A stretch of 64,000 nt of DNA from Tubiluchus corallicola (GCA_030141605.1 JAQGDQ010000045.1:494001-558000), one strand, 5' to 3'. Shown: positions 11,360-24,735, numbered from the stretch's first letter. The notes: a model not told the origin generated them from the letters alone. Made by a program: numbers and translations.

Positions 11360-12905
11360 CTACCAAAGTGTAAAAAGAGAAAGTGTCGAAATTTGTTACG
11401 TATTTCATTTTTGCGATTAGCGGCTATGCTGGCGGCATCAAACCGCGGATGATTAAAAAATTTGAGCGGCGCATTGCCTGTAATAATAATATTCTTAAGT
11501 TCACCAATAATGTTGGCATACGCGCAATTTCGATAAGCCAAAATCACTTTTGCGTTTTTAATAAAAGAAGACTATCTCAATTAAAAGCAATTATTAGTTT
11601 AAAAAAACTGAAAACATTTAATGAGAAGGAAAAAATTGTAGCAATAAGTTTGTATTATGTACTTGCAAATACTTCTTCAGTTTTCTTGTAAATAAAATTT
11701 TATTGTTCTTCCTGAGGAAAGAGGCTAACTGACTGCGTGATGGGCTGCCTACTATGTAAAAAAGTAATGCATTTTTTATTGATTTATTGATTTCTCTCTC
11801 CCTCCCTCTCTCTCTAAGAGAGAAAGAGAGAGACAAGAAGAGGAAGAGAGACAGTGAAAGGGAGGGAGAGTGAGAGAAACACAGAGAGAGAGAGAGGGAG
11901 GGAGAGAGAGGCAGAGAGAGAGAGACAGAGGGAGAGAGACAGAGACAGAGATCCTTCTTTTCCTTTTGTTGAAGGTTCTGCCATTTGGTAGCGAATTTGG
12001 CACATTAAAAATTGCACCCATTTACGTGCCCTGCTATTAATCTATATAATTACACATATATTATATTGTAGGTTGGTATATAAATAATTCGCACACGCAT
12101 ACATGCACACAACAAGTAAATGCATACAGTGCTTCATATATAAATAGTCATTACAGTAGTAGAGATGAGTAGGACTGAACTATCACCCTAGGACGTCGTA
12201 ACGTCTTGATACACCCATGCACACAGACTCACATACATGTATGATGTATGCATTATTACATACAAAGATTCTATGAAGCTGAGCCTATATACTTAACTAT
12301 ATAAAATGATTGCCCTTAGCACCTAGGACTGTATATAATCAATTAATTTAAGCCCATCAATAAATAATATTTATCAAGACTTGTCAGTGGATTTAGCCAC
12401 AGGTGTTTTATTAGTGCGCTTATACAAGTACATTTTTCACACGTAAACAAACTGTATATAATGAACAGTTATTTGACGTAAGCCTAACTGAATCTTAAAA
12501 AAATAGGCTAAATATAAGTGACGTCTACACATGATATATAATGTGTTATGACCCATGTGCAGATTCTAATTTATGCGCCAGGCTGGCTTCTCTCCTGAAT
12601 TCCGTAACTTGATTTTGACCTAGTTAGTTGGTTGTTATAGAGGTGGAAGTAATGCCGGCTTTAGGATGACAACTCTGATGTTTCGTTTGTTATTTTTTGT
12701 TCACTAGTAATAAAAAAGAGGAGTAATGTTATAAATGCATCTCTGTTTGTTCAACGTGATTTTATAACCAACTCCAACTCATAACAAAGGCCAATGTATG
12801 ATTATATGCTTTTTAAACATCTTTTAACTTGGAACTAACAAAACATGTAGATGCTTAGATTAAGTTCTGTTCTGGAAAAATAAATTGCTTTCTGAAAAAA
12901 ATCAA
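11360..12905 (+). repeat. Left arm of a large inverted repeat
   Basis: About 1.55 kb that recurs in reverse complement at 13325-14903. The first 170 nt compared by eye show roughly a dozen differences. The similarity is collinear through the GA/CT-rich block (11793-11950), the ATACATGCACAC stretch and the AACCAACTCCAACTCATAAC stretch near the centre. The arm carries no recognised gene. The 11323-11547 and 11814-12021 frames are shadows of the repeat and the GA tract. Confidence 0.9.
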
Positions 12906-13324
12906 TCTGAAAAAACCGCTAAGGCGACACTAACTGCGCGAACTGCTGCGCCGTAGGACTTTTCCTACTGTGTTTTTGTATACTTTGATACTACTGTGCA
13001 ACAATTCGCACAGTTAGCGGCACAGCAGTACGGACTGTTGTTGTCAGGTACGCCATAGCGCAAGCTGTTCGCACACGGGTGTCTACTGTAGCAGATGAAT
13101 TGATGAGACCACCAAAGCCTGGCCGGTCGACAGGCGCTCATAACTTGCTCAGCAGTAAGTTGCAAAAACACAAATAAAAATATCTTTTTGAATTTCCCGA
13201 GGATGCAGCCAGGTAATTATAACAGTGTTTTGTAACTTTTGTTACAAGTTAAATATTTTGTACACAAAGCAAAGACTGCCAAGGCCTACATCTGTCTTTG
13301 GCGATTTATAGCAGCTGTTATATT
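12906..13324. other. Spacer of the large inverted repeat
   Basis: About 420 bp of unique sequence, less AT-rich than the arms. It contains a smaller hairpin: CTAACTGCGCGAACTGCTGC near 12930 pairs imperfectly with the segment before 13022. An open plus-strand frame of about 60 codons (about 12990-13175, including DELMRPPKPGRS) has no recognised family. Confidence 0.7.
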
Positions 13325-14368
13325 TTTGAATATTATTTTTTCAGGAGAGCAAATAATTTTTCCAGAACAAAACTTAATCTGGGCATCTGCATGTTTTGTT
13401 AATTCCAAGTTAAAAGATGCTTTAAAAACCATATAATCATATATTGGCCTTTGTTATAAGTTGGAGTTGGTTATAAAATCACGTTAAAAAACAGAGATGC
13501 ATTTACGACATTACTCCTCTTTTTTCTTGTCAGTGAACAAAAAATAACAAAACGAAACATCAGAGCTGTCATCCTAAGCAGCCAACATTACTTCCACCTC
13601 TATAACAACCAACTAACTAGGTCAAAATCAAGTTACAGAATTCAGGTGAAAAGCCAATCTGGCGCATCAATTAGAATCTGCACATGGGTCATAACATTTT
13701 ATATATCATGTGTAGACGTCACTTATATTTAGCCTAATTTTTTTAAGATTCAGTTAGGCTTAGTCAAAATAAATGCTCATTAAATACACTTTGTTTACAT
13801 GTAAAAATGTACTTGTATAAGCGTACTAACAAAGCACTTGTGGCTAAATCCACAGACAAGTCTTGATAAATATTATTTATTGATGGGCTTAAATTAATGG
13901 CCTAGGTGCTAAGTGCAATCATTTTATATTGTTAAATATGTAGGCTCAGCTTCATAGAGTCTTTGTATGAAATAATGCGTACATCATACATGTATATGAG
14001 TGTGTGTGCATGGGTGTATCAAGACGTTATAACGCCCTAGGCTGTAGGTTCAGTCCTACTCATCTCTACTACTGTATTGATTATTTATATTTGAAGCACT
14101 GTAAGCAATTACTTGTTGTGTACATTATTTATATACAAACCTACAATATAATATATGTGTAATTATATAGATTAATTGCTGGGCACGTAAATGGGTGCAA
14201 TTTTTAATGTGCCAAATCCGCTACCTCACATTGGAGTAAAACGACCAAGAAACAAATGGCAGAACCTGCATCAAAAGGAAAAGAAGGATCTCTCTCTGTG
14301 TGTCGCTCTCTCCCTCCCTCCCTCGCTCTCGCTGTCTCTCTCTCTCCCTCCCTTTCACTGTCTGTCTT

Positions 14369-14434
<66 letters not shown>

Positions 14435-14903
14435 CTCCCTCTCTTTCTCTCTAAGAGAGGGAGGGAGAGAAAAATCAAAAAAATCAATAAAAAATGCATT
14501 ACCTTTTTTTACATAGTAGGCAGCCCATCACGCAGTCAGCTAGCCTCTTTCCTCAGGAAGAAAAATAAAATTTTACTTACAAGAAGAAGTATTTGCAAAT
14601 ACATAATACAAACATATTACTACAATTTTTTTCCTTTTCATGAAATATTTTCAGTTTTTTTAAACTAATAATTGCTTTTAATTGAGATATTCTATTAAAA
14701 ACGCAAAAGTGATTTTGGTTTATCGAAATTGCGCGCATGCCAACATTATTGGTGAAGTTAAGAATATTATTATTACATTCAATGCGCCTCTCAAAATTTT
14801 TTAATCATCCGCCGTTTGATGCCGCCAGCGTAGCCTCTAATAGCAAAAACGAAATACGTAACAATAGGGCGTTCGTCACTTCCTCTCTTTACACTTTGTT
14901 AGG
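13325..14903 (-). repeat. Right arm of a large inverted repeat
   Basis: Reverse complement of 11360-12905. Its CT tract (about 14285-14455) mirrors the GA tract of the left arm but has expanded into a purer (CT)n run. The outer ends match as CCTACCAAAGTG on the left and CCTAACAAAGTG on the right when inverted. No clear flanking target duplication is visible. Confidence 0.9.
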
Positions 14904-16148
14904 ATATCTCTGAATCGTTCACAGATGTACTAGCTGCATAAGTCTACCTGTGGAATTCATAGCATGCTGTCGGGTGATAATGCGGTCGAAAGTGATGATA
15001 CACAATTAGCACCGTTCCCAAAACGTTCATTTCCATTAAGCATATCATTTACTGTGGTTTTGAAGGTAGAGTTATTGTCTATACTGTATATAACTACAGT
15101 ATAGTAGCTTGGCGGTAAATAATAGAATGAGCTGAATTGAAACAATCAGCAAAACACGCCCGCGGCCCATTATCCGCCAGCCGCCCTGTTGGTAGAGCAA
15201 ATTTTAGTAACGATGCTTTGAATGCTTTCATAAAAACATAAAACTGACCTATGCAATTTAGTTTAAATGACAACGAGTTTTCGTATTCGCTGTAAAAAGA
15301 GAGGACCATGCAACTTGTTAAACGTTATCAGCGCGTTCATTTGTTGTTTTATTTACGGGCAGCAGGCAGATTACTGTTTTTGGGATTAAGTTACCTTCTG
15401 ATGGCCCTGGCAAGTGAAGCTCTACTGATGTACACATATTTGGCGCAAGTTTTGCTCACGATAGTAGAAAATAACGGAATTAACTGAGAGCTGCCACGCT
15501 ATTGTTATAGGTACTTACTAGCCTAGGTGTTGTATAAACCCCGAAAATTCTAAGTCACTCCCTTAGATTTTTCCAAAGAGTACAGAATTTTAAAACGACA
15601 GGTAAAAAACAAATGCCAGAAACAACATTGTGTCACTATTGCTAAAATTTACAGCAAAAGTTAGTTATCTATGTGTCCACCACTTTCACTGCAAACTAGA
15701 TGAAAGACATCAGGTTTTCATCAGGATTCCAACAGGTGACGCAGTTTTTAATTTTTTAAGGGCATGTTTAGTCCCAGCGCTTCAACCAACCAATTAGGCC
15801 TAATTTGACCAACAAGAGAAAAAGCAGATCTAAGATCGACTAGAAGTAAAAAAAATATGTTGAAGAAAAATGTAGAACTGATAGGTATTTTACGCTGCCT
15901 TTACAATATTTAATTAGATCGCAGAAAATCAAATAAAACGTTTTGGAAAATTTATTTAGATTTCGACATGCATAACTCGTGTTTTGTGGTAAGTGATTGT
16001 TTTATTTTAAACATGTACTTTATATAAAATGGAAAATTAATATTATTTAACAAATTACTGAAGCCTTTTAATTTTAATTGCTTTTTTACTATTTTTATGA
16101 ACACAGTAATTCTGTGTTTTAACTGTGTTTATTTTAATACACTTACAT
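14904..16148. other. Intergenic
   Basis: No gene, repeat or transposon recognised. Confidence 0.5.
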
Positions 16149-16303
16149 ACTTACAACCATTTTGCTTTACTTCCGCCACATCAAACGGCTCTGTGCAACT
16201 ATTGTACGCTTTCAGATACGTACGTTTCTTTAATCCCTTACAATGGCTGCATAGAACCGTTTGGTGCAGAGGAACTAAAAGCAAAATGGTTGTGAGTAAG
16301 TGA
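16149..16303. mobile_element. Palindromic MITE of about 155 bp
   Basis: The two halves pair along nearly the whole length. CTTACAACCATTTTGCTTT on the left matches the right end inverted (CTCACAACCATTTTGCTTTT). AAACGG and ATTGTA match further in, closing on GATACGTACGTTTC. There is no coding capacity. The superfamily cannot be assigned because the target duplication is unclear. Confidence 0.65.
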
Positions 16304-17599
16304 ATTTGCAAGTTTAGTAAATCAAACACATGTCAGATACCGTAATACAGAGAATTAAGTGCCTTTTTTCTTGGCAAAAAATATTTATCAGTGCTTTATT
16401 TTCTCTGGCGCTGTCCATGATGTAAGCTGCTTGACCTTGATTTCTTCATTATTTCGCTCGATGTATTGATTGCTTTATACGTGATTGATTAGCTACTATT
16501 AATCAATAATTTAATTTTTTTAACACGCAAAAGCTTTTTGGCCCTAACTTAAAAAGCACTAAAGCCGCAAACGTGTAACTTTGGCAGCCAAAAGGCAAAT
16601 AATCTTATCTTATCTAATTCTTGCTTCTAATCTTATTGCAATCTAAACTTCGGCACATTTTTTTTCTTCACCACCCTTAAACTGGACACGATGATAAACG
16701 TTTTTACCATATTTTATATAAATTAGAATTTTACAAGCACCATATGATTATTATTGTTCCAAATTTGAAAACATTTTTGCATTTCATTAAAAATTAATTG
16801 TTTAAGACCTAAAACGTTGTATCCTTTCATTAAACAGGTTGACACACGAAACCTGATTTATTGTTACTATTGTTTTCGTGTTGCGTGGCTTGTGAGGATA
16901 TTATTTAGAAAATTAAGAAAACATGATGCAACTGCAGGTGTCTAACGAAGAAGCAAGTGAATTCTTCAAAATTTTTGTGTGTAACATTGTGAACAAGTTA
17001 CCTTTAGAAATTGGTGAAATTTACTGAAACAGTTTCGGTTTTCAAGGGAAGAGATTCGGTGAAGTCTATAGAAGGTTTCTGACTGACTGCTGAAGTCACT
17101 AAGCTTGTGTAATCATCAATAAATTAAGCGACTGTGAAGTTGAACGATTAACTAAAAAATCCTACAATAAAGAAAAAGCTTGACGTTTCAAGCCTGCTGT
17201 TGTTGATTATCTTCAGACGGAGAAAAGAAAATGACAATAAAAGATTGCTGAAAACTATGCTGAATGACGGTATACAATTCTGTAAAACATAATTTTCGCA
17301 TGAAACTGTTAGTTATTTCACTTTAAATATTTTTCACTTTTAATGAAATCCAATAAATTACATGTAACATCAAAATTAGCGCTATTGGAAAGTCTATATG
17401 GGAAGCTTTTTAAATACTTTTTTGAGCAAAGGAGCTCTTTATTATTTATTAAGTTAGAGAAGCCATAATCATTTGTGGCTCGGCATATGCTAGTAGAAAC
17501 TATTATGTTCATAACGACTACACGTATTGCAATGCTACATTAGCACCTGCGGCGAAATCCCGTTAACGAGTGATGTTCTGCCCGGCTATAAACATTCGG
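16304..17599. other. Intergenic, upstream of the 17.7-kb gene
   Basis: No gene recognised. The 3' part probably contains the promoter of the next gene. Confidence 0.5.
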
Positions 17600-17607
17600 T
17601 GACGTCA
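17586..17607 (+). promoter_or_regulatory. TATA-like box and palindromic CRE
   Basis: CTATAAAC lies at 17586-17593 and a perfect TGACGTCA CREB/ATF site at 17600-17607. Both are about 150 bp upstream of the ATG at 17747. The element match is seen; promoter function is inferred. Confidence 0.4.
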
Positions 17608-17746
17608 CAAAAGTTCAATAGAAAGCAGCGCGGCGTCATTTTCCAGTGGCAGCATGATACTTGATATACGAGAATGAAGTTGCTAAAGTGACACATTAAT
17701 GTGATCATTGATCAAGTTGTCAAAGTTGTTAATAAAGTCTGTTGGC

Positions 17747-19248
17747 ATGGGTACCATTCTAAAGAAGCCAGTTACAGGTAAATCATTAATAAGTATGGCT
17801 AGTGTAAAATTAGTGACGTGTTTTTTTTCGTTACTTTTTGTGTATATTCACTGATGGAGCTGTGAGCAGTCATGAAAGTTAAAAGATTCGTGTGACACTC
17901 TGAAATATCTGCAACACGCATTCTTATGCGTACAGTCTTATTTTTATATTCTTATATAACATTACGCAATGAATGGATGAAAACGTGAAAGAATAAATGA
18001 ACGAACGAACGAACGAATGAATAAACTGTAAATTTGATAGGCATACCATTCAAGCGTTTATTTTTCTGTTTTACAATGCCGCGCGGAGTGCAACCTCTTT
18101 AAAAGCACTTTTTACACTCCTTCACACTGCAAGCTAGAATCCAGCATTCAGGGGCAAGGCCTACTTAACGGCTATGTGGAAGGACCGGAATACGAATAAT
18201 CCTGTGACGAGAGACTGAACTACCAGAGGACTCTTGACATGATGTTATAATAAATCAAATAAGTTAACTGTAAAATAAGGGAAATACTTTCGACATGTGA
18301 TGGATATATACTGTACTAGCAGGTGTGCAATATGATTCATGCGTACATAGAATTCAAGTTCAGGTTGACATACTAAAACAGTAGACTATCAAAGTAGATA
18401 TTCAAGTACGTTTTTAATTAACACTAATAATTTTTGCAGAATCTCATGCGAATAATAAGTTTGGGAATCAAGTTTGGGAGACTTCAACCACAGAGTTGTC
18501 ATGTAATGACAGCGCATCGCCAAAGACTGAACCTAGAAATCGAAAAAGATCATCCATACAGAGATGTAGTCCAAAGCCACCGAAAATTCCAATTGAGTCT
18601 TTTTATGGAAATGACATAATTCGCAAATCTACTAGCAGTTTTAGTTCGATAAGTTTAGACAGTGACGTGGTTCCAGTTCTTCAAGAGCGTCAAAATGTAG
18701 ACTACTGCACCGAAAATGATTCTGCAAAACCACCTCCAAAGAAGCCTTTAATCCTTCGAAAAACAACGGACACGCTTGGTAAGAAACTGAAGAGCAGAAT
18801 GTCTCAGCTTTTGTTAGAGAAAAATCAGATTGCCCAACCACCTACGGCAACAGATGGCAAAATTATTGAAGTAGAAGCAGCTGATCAAGAAAACGTTGTG
18901 GATTATGTGACCGACGGTATTACAGAAAATAATTTTCTTAAATTGAGGAAGACGAGCGACAAAAGTAAAAGGTTTAGTAGAGCTCGTGGTTATAGCATTC
19001 AGCAAATGATAAAGGGGATACACACGACGAGCGAGATTAGGGAGGGTGGAAGAACCCCGGAACCCACCCGACCAGGTACCGCAGACATTGTGGAAGAAGT
19101 GATGTATAAACTTGCCAGAAACAAAGTGGACTATGGTAGTGCTGAAAAATATAACAACGCTGCATTACAAGATAACTGTGTGATTGCAGCTGATCTAACT
19201 ATTTATAACAATCCCGTATCACGTGTGCTAGACCAGGGGTTTCATTAG
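17747..19248 (+). CDS. Two-exon gene for an unrecognised 279-aa protein
   Basis: Exon 1 (17747-17777) encodes MGTILKKPVT and ends in donor GTAAAT. Exon 2 (18440-19248) follows acceptor TTTTTGCAG and runs in phase to a TAG. The protein is hydrophilic and basic, with Ser/Pro-rich stretches (CSPKPPKIPIESFYG, KSTSSFSSISLDSD), a Pro/Lys patch (KPPPKKPLILRKTTD) and a likely helix (LGKKLKSRMSQLLLEKNQ). The C-terminal part contains RTPEPTRPGTADIVEEVMYK and ends VSRVLDQGFH. No membrane segment or known domain is visible, and most of it is probably disordered. Context supports a real gene: an ATG with an adjacent donor, a CRE upstream, and a single 808-nt open exon in AT-rich DNA. Start and function are unproven. 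Confidence 0.65.
17999..18023. repeat. (GAAC)n microsatellite in intron
   Basis: Short run of GAAC and GAAT units in the intron of the 279-aa gene. Confidence 0.7.
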
Positions 19249-21282
19249 ATAAAGCACTTAAGATCAGGGTATTGGGGTCTGACACTTAAAATACTAGACA
19301 AAACTTTTCGTAATGAAATGAGATTATTTAATCATGCAGTATTTTCTTATCAGTAAATACTGTGTATAATAGCTATGACAACAAAGTGTTCAAATGACTC
19401 GTTTGCAAATTAAATATTGTTTGTAAGCACGGTAAAAATTATCTTAAAATTACGGGCTGAAAGAAATGAAACGCGTAAAGATCAGCAAAGATATCCTGTT
19501 ATAATAAATACCTAAAATCGGTTTTATTCGCAATGTTGGAATATTCTGGATTTATGAACATGCCTGATATTGGTTTAAATCCACTCCAATGTGTTCACAT
19601 TTTATAGATCCCAGTTAACTTTGATTTAAAAAATAACAACTCAGTATTATGCGTGTTTAAATAACAGTTGATACTGATCATTATTTTATCACCAAAATGT
19701 ATTAATGACTTGTTACTACGCATGTTTGTTAACATAAAACAGCTTGTGAATAAATGATCTAGTTTATTTATACGCATTTTGTGTCTCAATTTCTGCGCTC
19801 AGAGTAGCGAGTTACAAGACACAGTATATCACAGGGTATACCCAACCGCAGCTTCCTTTAAAAGAATATACACTTTGTATGTACCAACTTTACATGACAT
19901 TGTATAGTGGCGCCACCAGGCGGCTGAACGCTGAAGTCCAGTACTACATGTAATTTGGCTTCAATGCCATTAGCTTTAATAGATAATCGATCTGCAAGAG
20001 AAAGCACATATCCAATACAAGGAAGCATAATTTCATAGATGCAACATAAATTGAAAAAAATGTTTGGATTGTTATGAAAATGTGTTTGAGTTTCTATAAA
20101 ATGTTGCAGAGTGCTCTCTTAAATTGACTTAAAACATCACCAAAAACGTCTTAATTATTGTTTTTCTTGGAAATGTTTTTATTTGGCTACTTACCAGTTG
20201 TCTCCTGGTTAATTTTTAAATCTGTACTGCGTCGCAGTTAAAATCTATTTGCAGGTACAACCCATAAAATCAAATTCACAAATTATTACCATCTTTGTAA
20301 ATAAATCCTTTGATGATAGCCGCTTGAATACCGTGAATATGCTTGCGCCGTTAGATCTAACCGCCGTGTAGGTTTGTTGAGATATAAGAAAGTTTATGAA
20401 CGAGCAATTCAGCAAAATAACACCTGCTGCTAGATGACTAAGACGAGACGTGACAATTGGTGTGTCATCTGAAGTTTTACCGTTAGATCGTGGGAAATTC
20501 TTGGAAATGTTACTGTTTTAAATGTTTTATCAGGAAACGATATAATGATGGCCCGGGCTTCAAAAGGCGGTAGATCGTAGGAGCTAGGAAAACATCTGCT
20601 TGCTTGTGGGTATATATAAGACTGGCAAGTGCGTCTTAGATGAGGAATGATCACAAATTTACGAAGCAATTTTTTAAATTTTCTTGGAGAAGGCCACTCG
20701 TTTAAAATCGCTTACAATTGCCTTGTGCATATTCAGTGCAATGTGTTCTTTTACAGACCTTATTATTCAGGTGTGGATAACTCGCACCCATGCATTAGGT
20801 TCTTTTATTCTGTGCAACACTTTTAGTAATAGTGCTTGTTACACAGAAGAGATAAGTTATATCAGCCAGGTGTGTAACAGTACTGAAAACCACGTACTAA
20901 TTCTTCTTGAATTTTTATAACGTCTCTGCTTGTATTATAAGTAGCTCGCAAATAACAGAAATTGCCTCGATGCCCATAAACCACAGTAAGTAAAATACTA
21001 TCTTTCGGTGTTATGTGGCCAAGCAAGCATTTTTATACCACTGTCAATATTGCGACTCGCAATTTTTTTTAAAAAATCAAACCTGCACTGATTGACCCAA
21101 ACAAACTTTTACCTATTTACCTAATCCCTGTTCCAGCTATCAACTTTCAAGATTACTTACGGAATCACAGGGATCACAACCGAGAAAATTTTTTGACACA
21201 GATATTCACAGACAGACACTAGCTGAACCACCATGATAATTTGATAGTTGCCCTCTTCTTTGGGAGAACTGTAAAATACTAT
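19249..21282. other. Intergenic / 3' region
   Basis: Includes the likely 3' UTR of the preceding gene. No convincing second gene. The 20684-20920 open frame starts with TTG and has no family resemblance. Confidence 0.5.
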
Positions 21283-21792
<510 letters not shown>

Positions 21793-22177
21793 AAAAAAGA
21801 AAAGAGGAATCTGGAAATTACAAAGAACTCAAATGCATAATGCAGAGTTCTTCTGCAAGTCACGTGCAAACAGGACTACAAATTTGGTGTTAATTATTGT
21901 TTACACAGACAACGCTTCTTATTTACAATCTTGCATTCTTTCTGATTCACCGGCGATTTATCTATTGATTACCTCCCTCAACTATTAAACGTCAGAGTGC
22001 TGATCGGTTTGTGGAATCCATATTAGTTATTAGCTATTGACTGAAGTTTGCAAATATCGTCGGTAGCCTTTGATTCCAGGTTCTGTAATAACGTTGTTAG
22101 AGATCCACAGTGGAAGTAAAATGAGCAAGGGGAGAAAATGAAAGGAAATTTTCTTTAGAAAATAATTATTTCACCAA

Positions 22178-22425
22178 AATGAAATTTATTGTCGACCGGT
22201 TTCGGACGAACCGTTAATTACCAAGGCATCTAAAACAAAGAAATTTACCAGAATTTAGAAACAACATCGAAATACAATTCAGTAGTTAGATAGCTAAATG
22301 ATACATGATATAACATTATATAGATAGTTTAACAAATCCTAAATTCTGGTAAATTTCTTTGTTTTAGATGCCTTAATAATGAACAGTTTGTTCGAAACCG
22401 GTAGACAATAAATTCCATTTTCAAC
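22178..22425. mobile_element. Hairpin MITE with long terminal inverted repeats
   Basis: About 85-bp ends are inverted copies: GAAATTTATTGTCGACCGGT opens the left end, and the right end inverted reads GGAATTTATTGTCTACCGGT. The inner GGCATCTAAAACAAAGAAAT stretch is identical in both arms. The centre is non-coding. Confidence 0.75.
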
Positions 22426-24016
22426 TTGCTTGCCAAATATGGATAATAATTATTTCAGTATAATTTTGTGTTTTGAAATCCCTATAAGTTGTGTGCAGTG
22501 CCGTATAAATTGTGGGGCTTCTGAAAAAACCACTTTTTCTGTAATGTCGCATTGTGTTTTTTCTTGAAACCCCCAAGGGTCGTAAGGGTCTTATTTTTGG
22601 GTTAAAGGGAAAGAATTAAGCCATTATTTCCCTAAAATTCATGAACATGTATACTTATAAAAATCCCACAATTACTCTTATGCAAGCTGATGAGGTGTGA
22701 TACGCTGTGAACATTTTTTCATTTCTTTACTCTGGGTTTTTGTTTATTTTCAGATTCTTACCATTAAGCATCATCCCAGAGTTAACGTTGTATGTCGCGT
22801 GGGTTGCAAATTTGCTGTCATCCTTATTCCTCATAGCATTTTATATTAACACCACGTTTGCAAGCCAATGACTAGAATTGTCATAAATTGAATATATTAG
22901 ACTGAAGTGAATTTACGCAGGTGCAAAACATTACAAAACACACAAGGTAAAAATATACAGAGCAGGAAGGCAAAAATACTCGAAAATCAACAAGTGAAAG
23001 CTACCACTGTACAAAAAACATTGTTCATACATTTCTTTCTTCATTGGTTGATGCAGCATATTACATTGTCAAAGCGAGTTTGTAAAACCCAGTGAATTTA
23101 GTAGATTATAACATATTTATGACTAAAGTTTTTACTATTGTGTACGTCGATTTAAAATAAGGTGGAATATATCTTATTGCTAGCTCTGTAGCTCAAAATT
23201 GGCCACGAAAATCGTTTATGTGGAGAGACTTCACACTTCAGTGTTAAAAATCGCTGTGGTGGCAGGAGGGACGACAGTGTGTTGCGACGTTAAATTTGAA
23301 CGAAATCTGCTGACATCCCCAAAACTGCCGATATAATATGCAGATATTCTTTGCCACGCGTTTTGAATCGGTAACTTAGAGTCAGAGGTTAGTACCTTCA
23401 GTTTAGTGTCTTTGAAAATGACATAAAAATATATATCAATTTATGGCCCTTATATACTGATCTAAAACACTCACCCATGCAGGTAGATGCAACATGTGAA
23501 AAATTTGCTAGCATTACCAAAAGAAAAAAAGAACTACCCATTCTTTATCAGGCTATTATACCCGTACAGCACAGTCTTGCCGATAAATATTTCTCTGGAA
23601 ATTTGAGTATGAAATTTTTTCTTCAAATTTTGACGAAAAAGTTTTTGGTTTTGACAAAATCACTATATTCCTCATTAACTCGTTGAGCGTGGGATAAAAC
23701 GTTTGCGGTATCCGGATGATAGTATTTACAAGTAATAATAAAGCCCAGTCGTAAAACTTTTGTCTTCGTGTGTCAATATTTTCAGTGCGATAAATTTTGT
23801 TGTAAACTACAGCTTGTCTCTGCTATGTTCCTTGATCTTTAACTTATTTTTAAGTTAGCATTTTAAGTAATGAATTACTCATCGCTATTTATTTTGTGTT
23901 ACAAAAAATGCAAACAGCTTTGGGAATTTTGATCATAGACTGTACGACAACTCGCACGACATCACGCGTTCACGACTATTGAATGTTTACTGGCTTTTAC
24001 AACGATTAGTTGGGGG
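22426..24016. other. Intergenic
   Basis: No gene recognised. The 23477-23686 open frame lacks family resemblance and splice support. Confidence 0.5.
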
Positions 24017-24337
24017 CAGGGCTTATTTCAGCCTAAGCGAGGCCCGGGGAAGTGGGGCGTGTGAGGCCCCCTCGGGGGGGGGACCACCATGGTTGGCGCC
24101 CAGAAAACTTTTGAACTGCTAGAACGCCGGAGAAGCATTTTCGAAGAGAAAATATGGAGAGAAAAACTGCTTTACTCTCAAGACCAGTCCTTAATACTTG
24201 TCAAATAGTCAAATCAAAAAACAACATCTTTGCAATATGTAATACCGTACTCTCACTTCCGTACAAGCTGGTGTTAGAAATTCCGAAATTGAAAACAGCT
24301 GAACAGGCACCGAGCCGCACAAGGCAAACGGCGCGCG

Positions 24338-24422
<85 letters not shown>

Positions 24423-24528
24423 AGACAGTATGTTCGCATAAAGGAAAAAAGTTACCTCGGCGCGAGGCCCCCTGGAGGGTGAGGCCCCGGGGAAGTATTC
24501 CCACTTCCCCCCCTTGAAATAGGGCCTG
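24017..24528. mobile_element. hAT-type MITE with perfect 8-bp target duplication
   Basis: The left end is CAGGGCTTATTTCA and the right end inverted is CAGGCCCTATTTCA. Both sides carry the same 8 bp, GTTGGGGG (24009-24016 and 24529-24536). An 8-bp duplication and a CAGGG terminus are hallmarks of hAT elements. Subterminal repeats of GAGGCCCC occur at both ends. The core holds an expanded (GA)n run at about 24341-24421. No transposase is encoded. Confidence 0.85.
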
Positions 24529-24562
24529 GTTGGGGGTGGGGGATCTACGTCTTCTTTGGTTC

Positions 24563-24735
24563 ACTCATTTGTTCATTAATTAATTCATTCATTCAACCAT
24601 TCGTTCGGTTCGCTCTTTCGTTCGTTCATTTATTTACTCATTCAATTGTTCGGTCATACATTCGTTCAGTGATTCTCTTAGCCATTATGTATTAATTAAT
24701 TCATTCTTTTTCTTTCATTTATTCATTCATATATT
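24563..24735. repeat. Degenerate (ATTC)n satellite
   Basis: Irregular run of ATTC, GTTC and TTCA units. Confidence 0.7.

Noticed and set aside
11776-12021. CRISPR-like or coding repeats in the GA tract
   Set aside because: No spacer-repeat regularity; it is simple-sequence DNA in a eukaryotic genome.
14191-14668. Ser/Leu-rich ORFs with apparent signal-like stretches
   Set aside because: They arise from the CT tract of the inverted repeat's right arm.
20684-20920. Possible small membrane or secreted protein with a hydrophobic N-terminal part
   Set aside because: Needs a TTG start, no upstream exon found, no family.
21158-21225. Open minus-strand segment with TTCAG and GTAAGT borders
   Set aside because: Adjacent to microsatellite sequence, hydrophobic chance-like reading, no partner exons.
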